From positions 1,798,001 to 1,862,000 of the forward strand of contig JASFXZ010000044.1 in assembly GCA_032209605.1 (NCBI GenBank): a DNA stretch of 64,000 bases, written 5' to 3'. The notes beneath the pieces are model-generated. The model made no database searches. It saw nothing but the letters and a program-made list of their open reading frames with translations, and was not told where the DNA came from. This stretch comes from Mactromeris polynyma (Eukaryota; Mollusca; Bivalvia; Venerida; Mactridae). The translations under genes were made by a program, and so were the position numbers. This document shows positions 48,456 to 59,500 of this stretch, one piece after another. Each line of letters begins with the position of its first letter. The first letter of the stretch is position 1.

Positions 48456-50426
48456 TTAATTAGACGGATTGCACTGTATACCCCGTAGTCTTGCCTTATG
48501 AAAGTTTGCAGCATTGTTGCGGGAACAAACCTCCTGAGATCTGTCGTAACACCAAAGTGCATCTACTGGCATGTTCTCTTGTTCCTTACATTGCCCGAGC
48601 AGGTTCCATGCAGTCTCCCTATGGGCAAGATTTGGTTCATGGAGCGTGGTCTTCAATAAATTGCCGAAAGCTTTTCGTTGCTCTTGGTGACGTCCTTGGT
48701 GTTTGAATACTTTATACTGCAAGAAGTGTAGATATGGACGAGAATCAACCACTGCCAAATCCATCCATAACTCGTCATAAACAGACCTAGTTTGAATTTC
48801 TTCTGCTGTTGAACGAAACAATTCTTGTCTTAGTCCTTGCGGAATAATTGACATTTCACATCTTGCAAATTTTACACACCATGCGATCATTTCGTTTACT
48901 CGACCCTTATTTGTATACCATTGAAACCACCATTCAGGTAATGGATCTTTTTGAAATGGACGACAACTACACCTTGGTATTACAGCATCAGTGTATTTAT
49001 CTTCTAATGCCCTAAGTATTAACCCAGCCTTATTGATATCACCTGCACAATAGAACGCGGAGGCAAGTTTCAACCTGCTGGACGAAACGTCTGAATTCAA
49101 ACCTGCTGAAAACCACCATATTGCTTCTGGTGATACAGTAGTGTTGGTATAAACACTGTATGATGCGAGTACTGAGCCAACAACTGTACATAGTAGAGGA
49201 ACAAAGTGGGCACTAGCTTCTGCTTCTATATCACTGAATGTGTGGTATTGAATTTGCAACCATCGTATTCCATCGATAAGTTTTGAAGCTGCTTCTGCGA
49301 GACTATGATGACCAATATAACGTAAAAGTTTACGTATAAAACTGTTCTGTGCTCTACCTAGGTCATATTGCTGTGATTTATCGATACAGACTTCGATACT
49401 AATTTTTCCAGGCAGAAAATATAAATTATTCATTTTCATCTGAAACATCTTTCCGAGGTCATCCATTTCTATAGCAAAAAACATATCAATGTTTCGTCGT
49501 ACCAGCCTGTCAATTACCTGCAACAAATATTGTTGTTGATCAGCATCGATTCTATGTGCCATTAAATTGTTAGTTGGAATAATATAATGTGGACAGTTTA
49601 AATTCTGCACACGATCCTGTAACAAACAGATACATTTCATTAGGCATGGAAACAAGTTATCCTCACGCCAATGGCACTTAGGAGTATTTTCAATACAATG
49701 GAATAATGTACATTTATTCATAAAACTTGTTATCAAGCTTTCTCCGTTCATTGTAAAGAATGTTTTACTTATCATTTTCAACATAACATAACAACGAATC
49801 TGTGTTATGTTCAAATTAAACATCATGAGCCTTTCTGCCATTGATGTTGAAATTCTCCATTCAACGTCGGTCATATTGTTACATTTACTACCGACTGGAA
49901 CAATGAAACAGCCTTTACTCTCAGCTAATCTTCTAATATCCATCGATGGCCAATTACCGACACATTGACGATCTAACCAACGTCTTCCTTCAACAGGCCA
50001 ACTTTCACAGTGAAATGCTGATACAATGTCCAATTGTATATAACCGGGTAAGCCAGATACTGTACTGGCTGGACCATTCTGTTGAACCCCTGGTGTAGCA
50101 ATTATTTGATTTAACTTTGTATGTTTACACAATATTCTCCCTTTGTCATCTTTCCGATAGTAGTTACTTATAGCATGTGTTGCTGCTTGCGGTGAGTCTT
50201 CTCGAAGTATTTGTAGCAGACAGTAACCAGGAGATGTCGTCTCATCTTGCACGATCAACATATTTTCTACATCAGGTTTCCATTCTGCACAATCTTGTAT
50301 CACATGAACATTTTGTAGTAACGTATATCTTCTTCTCATCATTACAGTTCGCTCACTCACGCCGATTTCTCTCAGAACGTCCGATAGTTTCAGCGATATT
50401 CTTTCATCCTCAGGTACACGAGACAT
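48456..50426 (-). CDS. Mab-21/cGAS-like protein lacking the nucleotidyltransferase motif
   Basis: 656 residues in one exon. The Mab-21 C-terminal half is clear: VEWRISTSMAERLMMFNLN (about 188-206), ITQIRCYVMLKMI, FHCIENTPK, WREDNLFPCL and NCPHYIIPTNNLMAHRI. The N-terminal part starts PEDERISLKLSDVLREIGVS and jumps from RTVMMRRR (27-33) to NVHVIQDCAEW (39-49). Between these, family members normally carry the G-S...D-x-D metal-binding core of the nucleotidyltransferase fold; it is absent. The 470-656 part is helical, with TPR-like spacing (TAWNLLGQCKEQENMPVDAL). The ATG follows an acceptor-like 'caaatttcag', so a 5' UTR exon is likely. The family is well supported; a role in nucleic-acid sensing would be inference, and enzymatic activity is unlikely. 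Confidence 0.85.
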   Translation of the reverse strand: MSRVPEDERISLKLSDVLREIGVSERTVMMRRRYTLLQNVHVIQDCAEWKPDVENMLIVQDETTSPGYCLLQILREDSPQAATHAISNYYRKDDKGRILCKHTKLNQIIATPGVQQNGPASTVSGLPGYIQLDIVSAFHCESWPVEGRRWLDRQCVGNWPSMDIRRLAESKGCFIVPVGSKCNNMTDVEWRISTSMAERLMMFNLNITQIRCYVMLKMISKTFFTMNGESLITSFMNKCTLFHCIENTPKCHWREDNLFPCLMKCICLLQDRVQNLNCPHYIIPTNNLMAHRIDADQQQYLLQVIDRLVRRNIDMFFAIEMDDLGKMFQMKMNNLYFLPGKISIEVCIDKSQQYDLGRAQNSFIRKLLRYIGHHSLAEAASKLIDGIRWLQIQYHTFSDIEAEASAHFVPLLCTVVGSVLASYSVYTNTTVSPEAIWWFSAGLNSDVSSSRLKLASAFYCAGDINKAGLILRALEDKYTDAVIPRCSCRPFQKDPLPEWWFQWYTNKGRVNEMIAWCVKFARCEMSIIPQGLRQELFRSTAEEIQTRSVYDELWMDLAVVDSRPYLHFLQYKVFKHQGRHQEQRKAFGNLLKTTLHEPNLAHRETAWNLLGQCKEQENMPVDALWCYDRSQEVCSRNNAANFHKARLRGIQCNPSN

Positions 50427-52650
50427 TCTGAAATTTGTTGAATCGTAAAAATGTACACAAAGAACAGTCCCACTAAAGACTTATCTATCTCTTTAAAACG
50501 ACGATGTATGTTCTATGGATGAAGGTCGTTGCATTGAATATTTCGTTATAAAATTAATAATAATACAATTGTAACGAGGGTTGACTTTATATTTAAAATA
50601 TAACACTCTACTGTTCATTCATTTAAGAACAACCGAACAGTGCAAGGGTACCCTAGGCTTATCAAAGATCTTCAAAGGTGGGTCGCAGTATGATATGTCA
50701 TGATATGATGTGATGTGAAATCTATTACAAATAAAACTGCTGTATGATAATATTGCTTTCGATGGATGATGGCAGAGTTTGATTTTAGAAACAATCACAA
50801 ATATAAATCGGCCGTGGAGCAATCATGCTTTCGATTGAATGAAAGCAATGATATACGCGGGTATGAAAACTACTACCAACTAAACTGCTATGGGTCTTGT
50901 TGGAGACGACGATGGTTGAGATTACGTTTAGTATAGTAGAAAATATGGTGTTACATTTTGTAGATTGCGTACGTGCTATGTTAGTGTCAGTATGATAAAT
51001 GGAATAACTATGGCCATAAACTGACAAACGATGTACACGAGGTATTATCATCATTTGAGTAATAATGAATGGTAAGAATAATTAATTCCATGGTCATAAC
51101 ATTCAGAGGCAGCATTCGTGTCCATTATTGAAATAAATAAACATTATCATAAAGTTGATAAGTTTCAGCGAGTAATGCATTGATGGGCTTAAATTAATCA
51201 CATGTGTTCGTGTTATTACGTGCACTAAACACTTACGACAGGCTATAAATAAGGGGAGTAATCAAATCGAATGTGTACTTAGTCTTAAATACAGTTCTCT
51301 CCCTTAGGTGAACATTTAAATGCTTTACATGATTCAAAACGTGAGACATTCAACTCAGTACGATTAACTGCAGCATTGCAATAGATAGATGTCTTTCGTT
51401 AAATAATAGTAAGCATTTTTCGACGATTACGATGAGGTTTGATACTTCTGGTTGTTTTTTCAGATACAGTAATGACATACATGTATTGTTTTCACGTTGT
51501 TGCCTTTGTGCACTGTAAGACACATTATCTATTATAACAATAATTGCTTTGTGGAATCTTTGGCCTTGTTTAAGTTACCACATAGCGTCAATTTTGTATA
51601 GTTGATATTTACATGGATACATTGTTTACGTTCTTATACAGCAACAATAAATAGGCTTCCAGGCCATGGGCATAACACATCAATGTACAGAAATGGGCTT
51701 AAATGTATTTCCACTAATCGAATTGAATCGCTCTTCTCCACAAAGCCACCTCCACATATATATATATATGTATATATAAATTTCAGATTATATACAAGGA
51801 TATGAGGATAATTATTAAGTAACTTGACCTACTTTTCTAATTCAATATTCATCCGCGAATTATAACTCTTTCTTCTTAAGCATCTTCCTTACGATTGCCC
51901 AACAGGCATTGCAATGATTAATTTTGTATGTCGTGTGTCAAATACGTACAGTAAACATAGAGGTACATGTTATTTGTATACAATTATCTTTATCGTGTAT
52001 GATTCATTTAATACATGTTTCAACCCCTTGTTCTATTTATTATCAGTGATTAAGAAATTATCTGTCTTCTGTCCGGTGGAAACAATGTTATCAGGCGAGG
52101 TGATAACATACGGACGGCGAGCGTTAAGCTCATCTATGTGTGTCCCTTGTCCCTAGTACACTTGTTATCATTTTAATTGTACTATTTCACTTTATTTCAG
52201 TGTACATATCACATACATATACAATACAATACCAGTGGCTATCTAGTAAAAGTACACTACCACTTATACAATGACTTATAAGAGAGTATGTATACCCATA
52301 ACACTATGACATCAATGTACAATGTATCTATATACATCTATATAATACCAACACATTAAAGGTATTGTACACTTGATTAAAATGGTGAATCTTTGCTAAT
52401 CACTAACTACTAGGGAACTTTACACAATTTATAGATGTAAAGCAATGAGGTAACCGGCATTGCCTATCTACTGAGCCATATTCAGTTAGAGTGTTTAAAG
52501 ACAGTATTAGTCCAACTATTATGAAATAATGCATTCTGTTTCACCTGTTTAAAATAGGTTAGCTAATACTATAAAAGGAGCTAACCACTAAGAAGTAAAA
52601 CGGTATAAATAATCTTACTTACGCAGATAAAACGTTCGTCTTTTTAAAAT
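50427..52650. other. Intergenic region upstream of the Mab-21-like gene
   Basis: No gene is recognised in about 2.2 kb. There is a TA microsatellite near 51757-51778 and the phrase 'gtgataacatacggacggcg' near 52100. The end of the region abuts a MITE fragment. Confidence 0.45.
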
Positions 52651-52765
52651 GAGCGCTGCTATGGGATTTTCAACCTCTTCTGTAAGTGATGTCATATACA
52701 CTTATAGGATGTCACTATTTGCAAGCAGGAAACAATATTTTCTCCCTATGGTCACTTCGTTTTCT
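52651..52765. mobile_element. Half copy of MITE family B at the inverted-repeat breakpoint
   Basis: It begins 'gagcgctgctatgggatttt', matches 31086-31200 through 'gcaagcaggaaacaat' and 'tcacttcgttttc', and stops where family A sequence begins at 52766. The second terminus is missing. Confidence 0.85.
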
Positions 52766-52892
52766 TCTTATTGAGGTGGTCTTGATATTGAGGTTGTATA
52801 AAGAACAAACAGTGAAAATGGACTTGAATTATGTTCTTTATTTTGAGGTGGTCTTATTATTGATGTGGTTTTTAAGTGAGGTTTTACCTGTA
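52766..52892. mobile_element. Truncated MITE family A at the right breakpoint
   Basis: It matches 10721-10848 in reverse, from 'tcttattgaggtggtcttga' to 'gtgaggttttac'. The outer part of the element (10849-10891) is absent, because the duplication boundary falls inside it. Confidence 0.87.
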
Positions 52893-52917
52893 GTCTATTT
52901 TACTATTGCTTATATAG

Positions 52918-54036
52918 ACAATGGTTGGAGATACAGAAATTACAATCTAAGACTAAGAAAGTTGTGGATACAAAGGCAAGCAAAGGAAGAAAAGTCAATG
53001 TAATAAACATAGTTTTGTATCTGTTTTTGAATCACCTCACGATGACCAGTGTCCTGGAATGTTTCACACTAAAACTTTCTCAATTTGGAAGAATAGCGAT
53101 AAACGGACAGTAAACAGATGATTGTTAGTGTACTGCTTACATTTTAGAATCCATTTAAGTTTTGGCTGTTGTATTTGAATGACTGAAAGTTCGTATGCAC
53201 ATTTTTCTGACTGATTTTTTCAGTATGATATTTGGGTATTGTTTACTTCAATTGTGTCGCCTATGAAATACCTGAAATGTCAGATTTATTTGATGAATAA
53301 CAATTCAATCTAAAATTTATTCAGGTCTGTTTTATGCAATATTAACACATTGTTACTGTACTCCGGTATCTGAAATTGGTTGCTGTCTGGTATTTTACTG
53401 CGGTAGTTATACTATGTGACAGCTTATGCGATTGTGATATTTACAGGTATGATGTACATAAGAAACTGGTAAACTTTATGGCACCGGTTGATACATGTGA
53501 CTGGACACATGAAGCCATGTATGTGCTTGATATATCAGATTTATTATTGTTGAAGTAAATTAGTTGAAAATGTGAAATTCTTACTAAACTGAGCAGCTTA
53601 AAAGTAGATCACATATTCTGTCAAAAAAAGTTTGGTAATAATTTTTAGAAAATGGTATGTTAATGCCTCCATACAGACATACTATGCAAACATTGCATTG
53701 TTACTTTTCTTAAAAGTTTCCAGGAACTGCAAAACCCAAACCAATACAGGTATTTCCTATGCTAGTGCTAGCTTGGCGCGTAGGTCAAGATAGAATATAC
53801 TGTATCTAAAAATAGACAGTTATAAAGCAGAGGGTGAATACGAAGGTATCGGAATAAGCGCCCGATGCTAGAGGAGAGTATAAAATGTTATGCCGCTTGA
53901 AGATTTCAGAAGTCATTTGATTGTATTTGATTCCAAAGATTTGATTGCTTATGGTAAACTGAAGCATTTCTTCGATTTCAGGGATGAGCTGTTCAGATCC
54001 TTATTTAGAAGAAGATTTCAAGGCATGCATCTTTAA
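52918..54036 (+). pseudogene. AATF: Orphan 3' fragment of AATF (exons 12-14) in the right arm
   Basis: Exon-like segments are 52918-52999, 53447-53518 and 53982-54036, matching AATF exons 12, 13 and 14. Exon 12' still reads [20 protein letters not shown], but at its donor 'cag/gtaata' has become 'caat/gtaata', one base longer. Splicing at that GT puts exon 13' out of frame and meets a TGA at once. Exon 13' keeps [18 protein letters not shown]; the last exonic base before its donor is changed. Exon 14' reads RSLFRRRFQGMHL and a stop, with no AATAAA near. Exons 1-11 are absent. Read as a dead fragment copied with the arm. Confidence 0.9.
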
Positions 54037-55484
54037 TGAAATATATATATTTTATTTATTTGAGTCTCATTCTTGCATATAACACAATATTTCATAAAAA
54101 CAATAAATACATATTCATGCAAGGCCATTCTATAAGAATTATAAGAGACTATGGCACTTATCATAGACATTCTATTTACAATCTGAATAGAATTATATCA
54201 TTATACAAATAGATAAATTAAAAGTTGAGAGGCTGGCACTAATAAGTGATTTTTTTTTTCTTGTTTAGTATTAATATCCTGTACAAAAAGAGCTACAAGA
54301 GAAAATTGTATAAGATATGAATATCTTAACACTAATGAGTATTATTTAAGACAAATTTAATATCAAATATTATATCAGATCAGATCTATTTTTAACTGTA
54401 TTAATACCAGCTTCTCAGTTTATCAATAGTTCTACATAAAACATAGTAATAATATCTTGAAATGTTCTTGTGTGATCTAGTTTAATAAAATTTTATGTTA
54501 GTATATTTAATATGTCGTTATTTTAAGGGGGGGGGGGGTGCATATAGATTTGCCCTTGTTTCAAACTGGTACGATGAAAAAAGCATACACATTTTGCTAC
54601 TAGTTCCGCATGAATAAGTAAGTAAGTAAATTTTCATTATAGTGACATATGTACACAGCATTTACATAATATACAAATATTATAATAGACACCCGGCCCA
54701 TTGGACCTATATGTCACCTAAAATATGTATCGTAAACATACTAGTATAAATAATTATGCAAATTAAAAGCAAAACATGTATACGAGATCACAAAATTATA
54801 ACATCAAAATATGATAAACAGATACACAGCTTAAGTATTTTACATAGAGTCTAAACAAATTATTTGTCATAAATTAATTGTCGTCAGAAGAGGTATGCTT
54901 TTATTAAATATTTTATCACTTTATTTTGGCAATTATTAATGAGAAAACAAGTTTATCACTGACATTCATATCAATAAATTCATCTGTATATATTATGTCA
55001 TGGAATGTTAGTTAGTCCTTAGATTGTCATATAGAGGACAACCAGTCAATAAATTAGACTTGTCTTCGACATAATCTGTTCAGGACATGGTACAAAGTAT
55101 TTGATGTGGTGCCTCCCCAATATATCATCCAGTCTCTCTATGCAGCGGTAGAATACCGCATCTGAATTGTGAATACATTGTGCGCTCGTTTCTTTTCAAG
55201 TTTAAAAGTAAGTTCTTAATGGTGGCACCTTCTGGAATTCAGTTTTCCACACATAAGAATAAATATTCAATTATTTTGTATTTAACCCAGTCCATGTTCA
55301 GCGCGTTTTTGTTGGTAAAGTGGTTGAATAAGTCTAATTTTGTCATAATGGACATACAGTCAGAACACCAGTTTTGAGTTATATTTATCATTATTAACTA
55401 TTTGTTTGGTAATTCTGTTATCACTAAGTTTCACATGAATATGTGGCCATGAAGATTTTACTAGTTCAAGTGGGTGATATTTAC
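54037..55484. other. Right-arm intergenic DNA
   Basis: From 54040 to about 54530 the sequence has no left-arm counterpart (the left goes straight from 7800 to 7890). It is AT-rich and ends in a run of nine or ten G (54529-54538). The rest matches 6926-7800. No gene is seen. Confidence 0.55.
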
Positions 55485-55656
55485 CTTGTTCAATCGAATT
55501 CGTCGGGCCTGAAATTTCATTTCGAATAAAACATGGTTTCTAATAACGCATTGTAATTCGATGTGCCTAAGAAGATACATCGGGACCTGATATGTATTTC
55601 GGATGTTATCAAGTATTTGGATAGAAGGTTGTCGTAATGAACGAAGTCCGACTGTA
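55485..55656. mobile_element. MITE family C, right-arm copy
   Basis: One end 'aacgaagtccgactgta' matches the complete copy at 42875-43060; the other end is degraded, as in the left arm (6750-6925). The element was therefore present before the arm was duplicated. Confidence 0.7.
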
Positions 55657-55889
55657 TTGTAGATAAAAGGCTTCATTCATGTAGCCAGGCAATGTGTATA
55701 TTGTTGTTAGTTATAGTTGAAATTAGCAAATATATGATTGATTTGATGTACTAACCTTCAATGCAGTTCTTTGGTCCTATTATCATCTTTTAGTAGTAAC
55801 AATGTCATTTGATTAGACTTAAAGACAGCTTGTTTCTGGTTACAGGCTGAACAAGATTGGTCAATAGATAGGGATTTCTTTTTATGTCC

Positions 55890-56085
55890 CCTTCGAAAAA
55901 GAGAGGGCATATTGGTTTGCACCTGTCGGTCGGACATGTATATCCGTCTGTTGGTCCGATCAATAACTCAAGTACGCTTGATCTATCATCCTAAAACTTA
56001 GTCTACATATTCATCTTGGGTAACAGAGGAACCCTATTGATTTTGGGGTCAAAGGTCAAGGTCACAAGGGGCATAATTTTTACAA
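55890..56085. repeat. Dispersed TGACC repeat, right copy
   Basis: This is the reverse of 6335-6520. It includes 'ggggtcaaaggtcaaggtca' (near 56045), with AGGTCA and TCAAGGTCA motifs. Confidence 0.65.
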
Positions 56086-56194
56086 ACCTCTCTTGTTGTA
56101 ATTGTCTTGGATTTCAAACTTGTTTTCATACAAAATGTCAGGAGTTTTTGTCACAGTATTCAAACAGCTGTTTAGATTGGGTGCACACTTTCAT

Positions 56195-56325
56195 ATTTGG
56201 TAGCGTAAATACAAAGCATTATTTTGTAAGTACAAAAATATTATTTCATAAATTCGAAATATTATTTCATAAAAATTATATATTATTTCATAATATTACG
56301 TTTTTACGAAATGCATTTCGTTAAA
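56195..56325. repeat. AT-rich palindromic array (right)
   Basis: It matches 6035-6205 but is about 40 bp shorter, consistent with loss of two repeat units. The palindrome ACGAAATGCATTTCGT is conserved at about 56306-56321. Confidence 0.82.
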
Positions 56326-56591
56326 ACAAGAAATAAAAAAGTATTATTTAATTATTCATCTCATCGATCTATTCACCTTGATTGCCAATTACCAACTCCC
56401 ACATTTCCCGCGTTTTCTCGCTTTTATACACTACCACTGGCTCCCGTCCTCGTCCACCGAGGGAAACCAGCTATGACCTCTTAACACACAAAACCAACGC
56501 AAAGCACCCACGATCACGATAAAGATCAGAAAACAAAAACATTACAGCACATAAGTCTAATTTAGTCCGAATGGTTAGCGATATAGGGACA

Positions 56592-59500
56592 TCATGGCCC
56601 TCTCGTTTCTAATTGTCTTCTTGAGTGTATGCTGATGTTTCTTTGATCAACATCTGATATTAATGGCAAGTACCCTAAATATTCGTTACTGCTTTTACAA
56701 CTGGTGTAAACGAATCTGGCATATTTTGGGTCCAACATGGTTCTCCATTTGCTGGCTACCTTAGTGGAATTCTTCCTCGCAGTGGAAAAGCTACCCGAGT
56801 CTCTGGTCGCCGAAGTCTGTGATTTGATGTAATCTTTCATGTGGTCAGTAAATTCTATTCCACTAAATTCTGAAATCGCTTTTGAGGTATTAAGTGGTCT
56901 TTCAGCCATATCTTCATAGAAAACAATTTTAACACGATCTGAATATACTTGCTGTATCCTTTTTGTGGTATCTAAATCTCTCTGCATTGAATCGCAAAGC
57001 CCCAATACATTTTTAGGAGCATAAGAGTTTTTGATTTGATTTCTTGAGTTAACAATACCCCTAGGATCTCGAACAAGATGAAGTATTTTCATATTCGGGA
57101 AATAGGGCAGTAATTTTACGATGGCGGACATTTCCATCCGTATGAATTTAAGCACTATCAACGGTGCATTTTGACAGCTAGTTATCACGTGAACGAGGCA
57201 CTGGTTCGTAGCATCCTGGGCATGATTTTTCTTGGCCGTTTTATAACATTTATTGAAGTATTTCATGTATTTTGTAAAAGTTGTATGGAACATGTCTGTC
57301 AAACTTCCTATGCTTATATTACCAATCTGACAGGTCAGCCAACTTTGCACCTCATTCATGACTGTTTCACTTTTCATGGAATTATCGTACAGTCTGAAAA
57401 TATAAAATGACAGGACATTTAGAATCCAATAGATACAAACTTGGACCACAATGTCTGCAGACAACAGTTTTTTATTTCGTGTTTTTTTTCAGTATTGATA
57501 CATTAATCCGCAGTAAATTGTCATGAGTTATCTGCTCTACTGTATCTCTTGGATTTAGTACCATTTATACATATACTATAGAAGGAATAGAGAAGGGGAA
57601 AGTACTCATAACAGTATTCTGTTAATTGATCTGTGAGTATCTCAATAAAATTTATATGGTAAATAATAACACAGTAAAACTTCGAACCTCAAACTCTGTA
57701 GATAGCTCAAACATGTTCTCAAGATCCGGTGAAAACCTTCTTATTTCATATTATCTAACAGTATATAGTGAAATTTTATTAACCGCTAACGTATGAATAC
57801 ATAACCCGGCCCGTTATATTTCCCAGTTGGCTTGGATCGGTCCTGAAAGTTCGTACACATCTTCGCGGTCAATCTAATAGCACTATAGATCAGTGGAACG
57901 AGATAGGTCCGCGTCCGTAGCTCAAAGGTCAAGGTCACACTTAGAGGTCAAACATCATAAATGGGTCTAAAACATCTTGTTCGGATTATTGCAATGTCAT
58001 TTATTTTTCAAAATCTTTGGTACAAATGTTCACAATGAGACGTCCTTTTGCGCGCAAGAACATGTCTGTAGCTCGCCGGTCAAGGTTACACTTAGTGGTC
58101 AAATATCTAAAATGGGTCTATATTTCTTTATCCAGACCATTTCTGTGATATTTATTGGGAAACTTTCAAATAACTTGGCACAAATGATCACCATAATGAG
58201 ATGGCATATCGTGCACAAGACCTCTGTCCTTAGCTCAAAGGTCAAGGTCACACTTAAAGGTCAAATGTCTAAAATGGGTCTAGATTTCTTAGTCCGGACC
58301 ATTTCTCCGATAATTATTAGGGGATTTTCAAATACCTTGTCACAAATGTTCACCATGATGAGATGACATGTCACGTGCAAGACCCCTATCCGTAGCTCAA
58401 AGGTCAAGGTCACACTTGGAGGTCAAATATAAAGAATGGGTCTAAAATATCTTGTCCGGAGTATTGCACTATCATTTACTGTGGGATATTCCAATTACTT
58501 GGCACAACTATTTACCAAGATTAGACACGTCCGCTGTGCCGCGCGCAATAACCGTGTCCGTAGCTCAAATGTCAAGGTCATACTTGGAGGCAACATATAA
58601 CGCCATAAAAACACAACTATTTCACTTCATTTTATTCCAAATGTTAAATGCATTTTATTGTTACAAATGTGTAAATCATTGATCAAAAAGAAATCAAACT
58701 ATGGCACGAGTATTCATATTCATAATTGATTAAGTTTAGGAAATTATGTTTGGGAATTAAGATATAATTATTTCTTTATAATGTCACTGTATTGATGCGG
58801 ACAATTTTAGTTGCGTTTGAATGGTGTGGAGTATATTTGTACTTGCTAGTATTCCATCAAGCAGCTTAATTCCAGATTGTTCACTTACTTTGTGTTTACT
58901 ACATCTTTAGGCTATCCTAAATGGTTTGTGTGACATAATTCTACCTACTCCTGAAAATGGTACCTACTCAAAACTACTTTTGACGTAATTGATCATAAAA
59001 AGCAATACATGAAAAACATCATGGATGTCATCCAAGCCCAAGTCTGTATCAATGTAATCAGTCAAATACATCAATGATATATTGATATTTGTATATAGAA
59101 ATAGAAAATACCATATTTCTAAAAATCAAATGATGATTATATCTCACATATGCATTCACACGGGGGAGTATCACATGGTCTCCATAGTACATTTGCCGTA
59201 CAAAATAGCTGAACATTCCGTCGGTTCGACCCCTAAATCTGATGTGTATTGATGGTTGATGATAAGGTAGATTCTTTAGAATAGGCGCAGAGTACCCACA
59301 TTGTAACACAAGTTACTCGCGTGCTTTTCGTGTTTGCACGGTTTTAAAAGTTTAAGCCTGAAACTCGATACAGATTGTTTTTGTTTTTCATACATTGTCC
59401 AAACATGTATGTAATTTGGGTATTTCTACAAAATATTGATTCATTTGCCTTCCTATTTTCTTCTGGAAACCCAACATGCCCCCACACATCACTATTTGAG

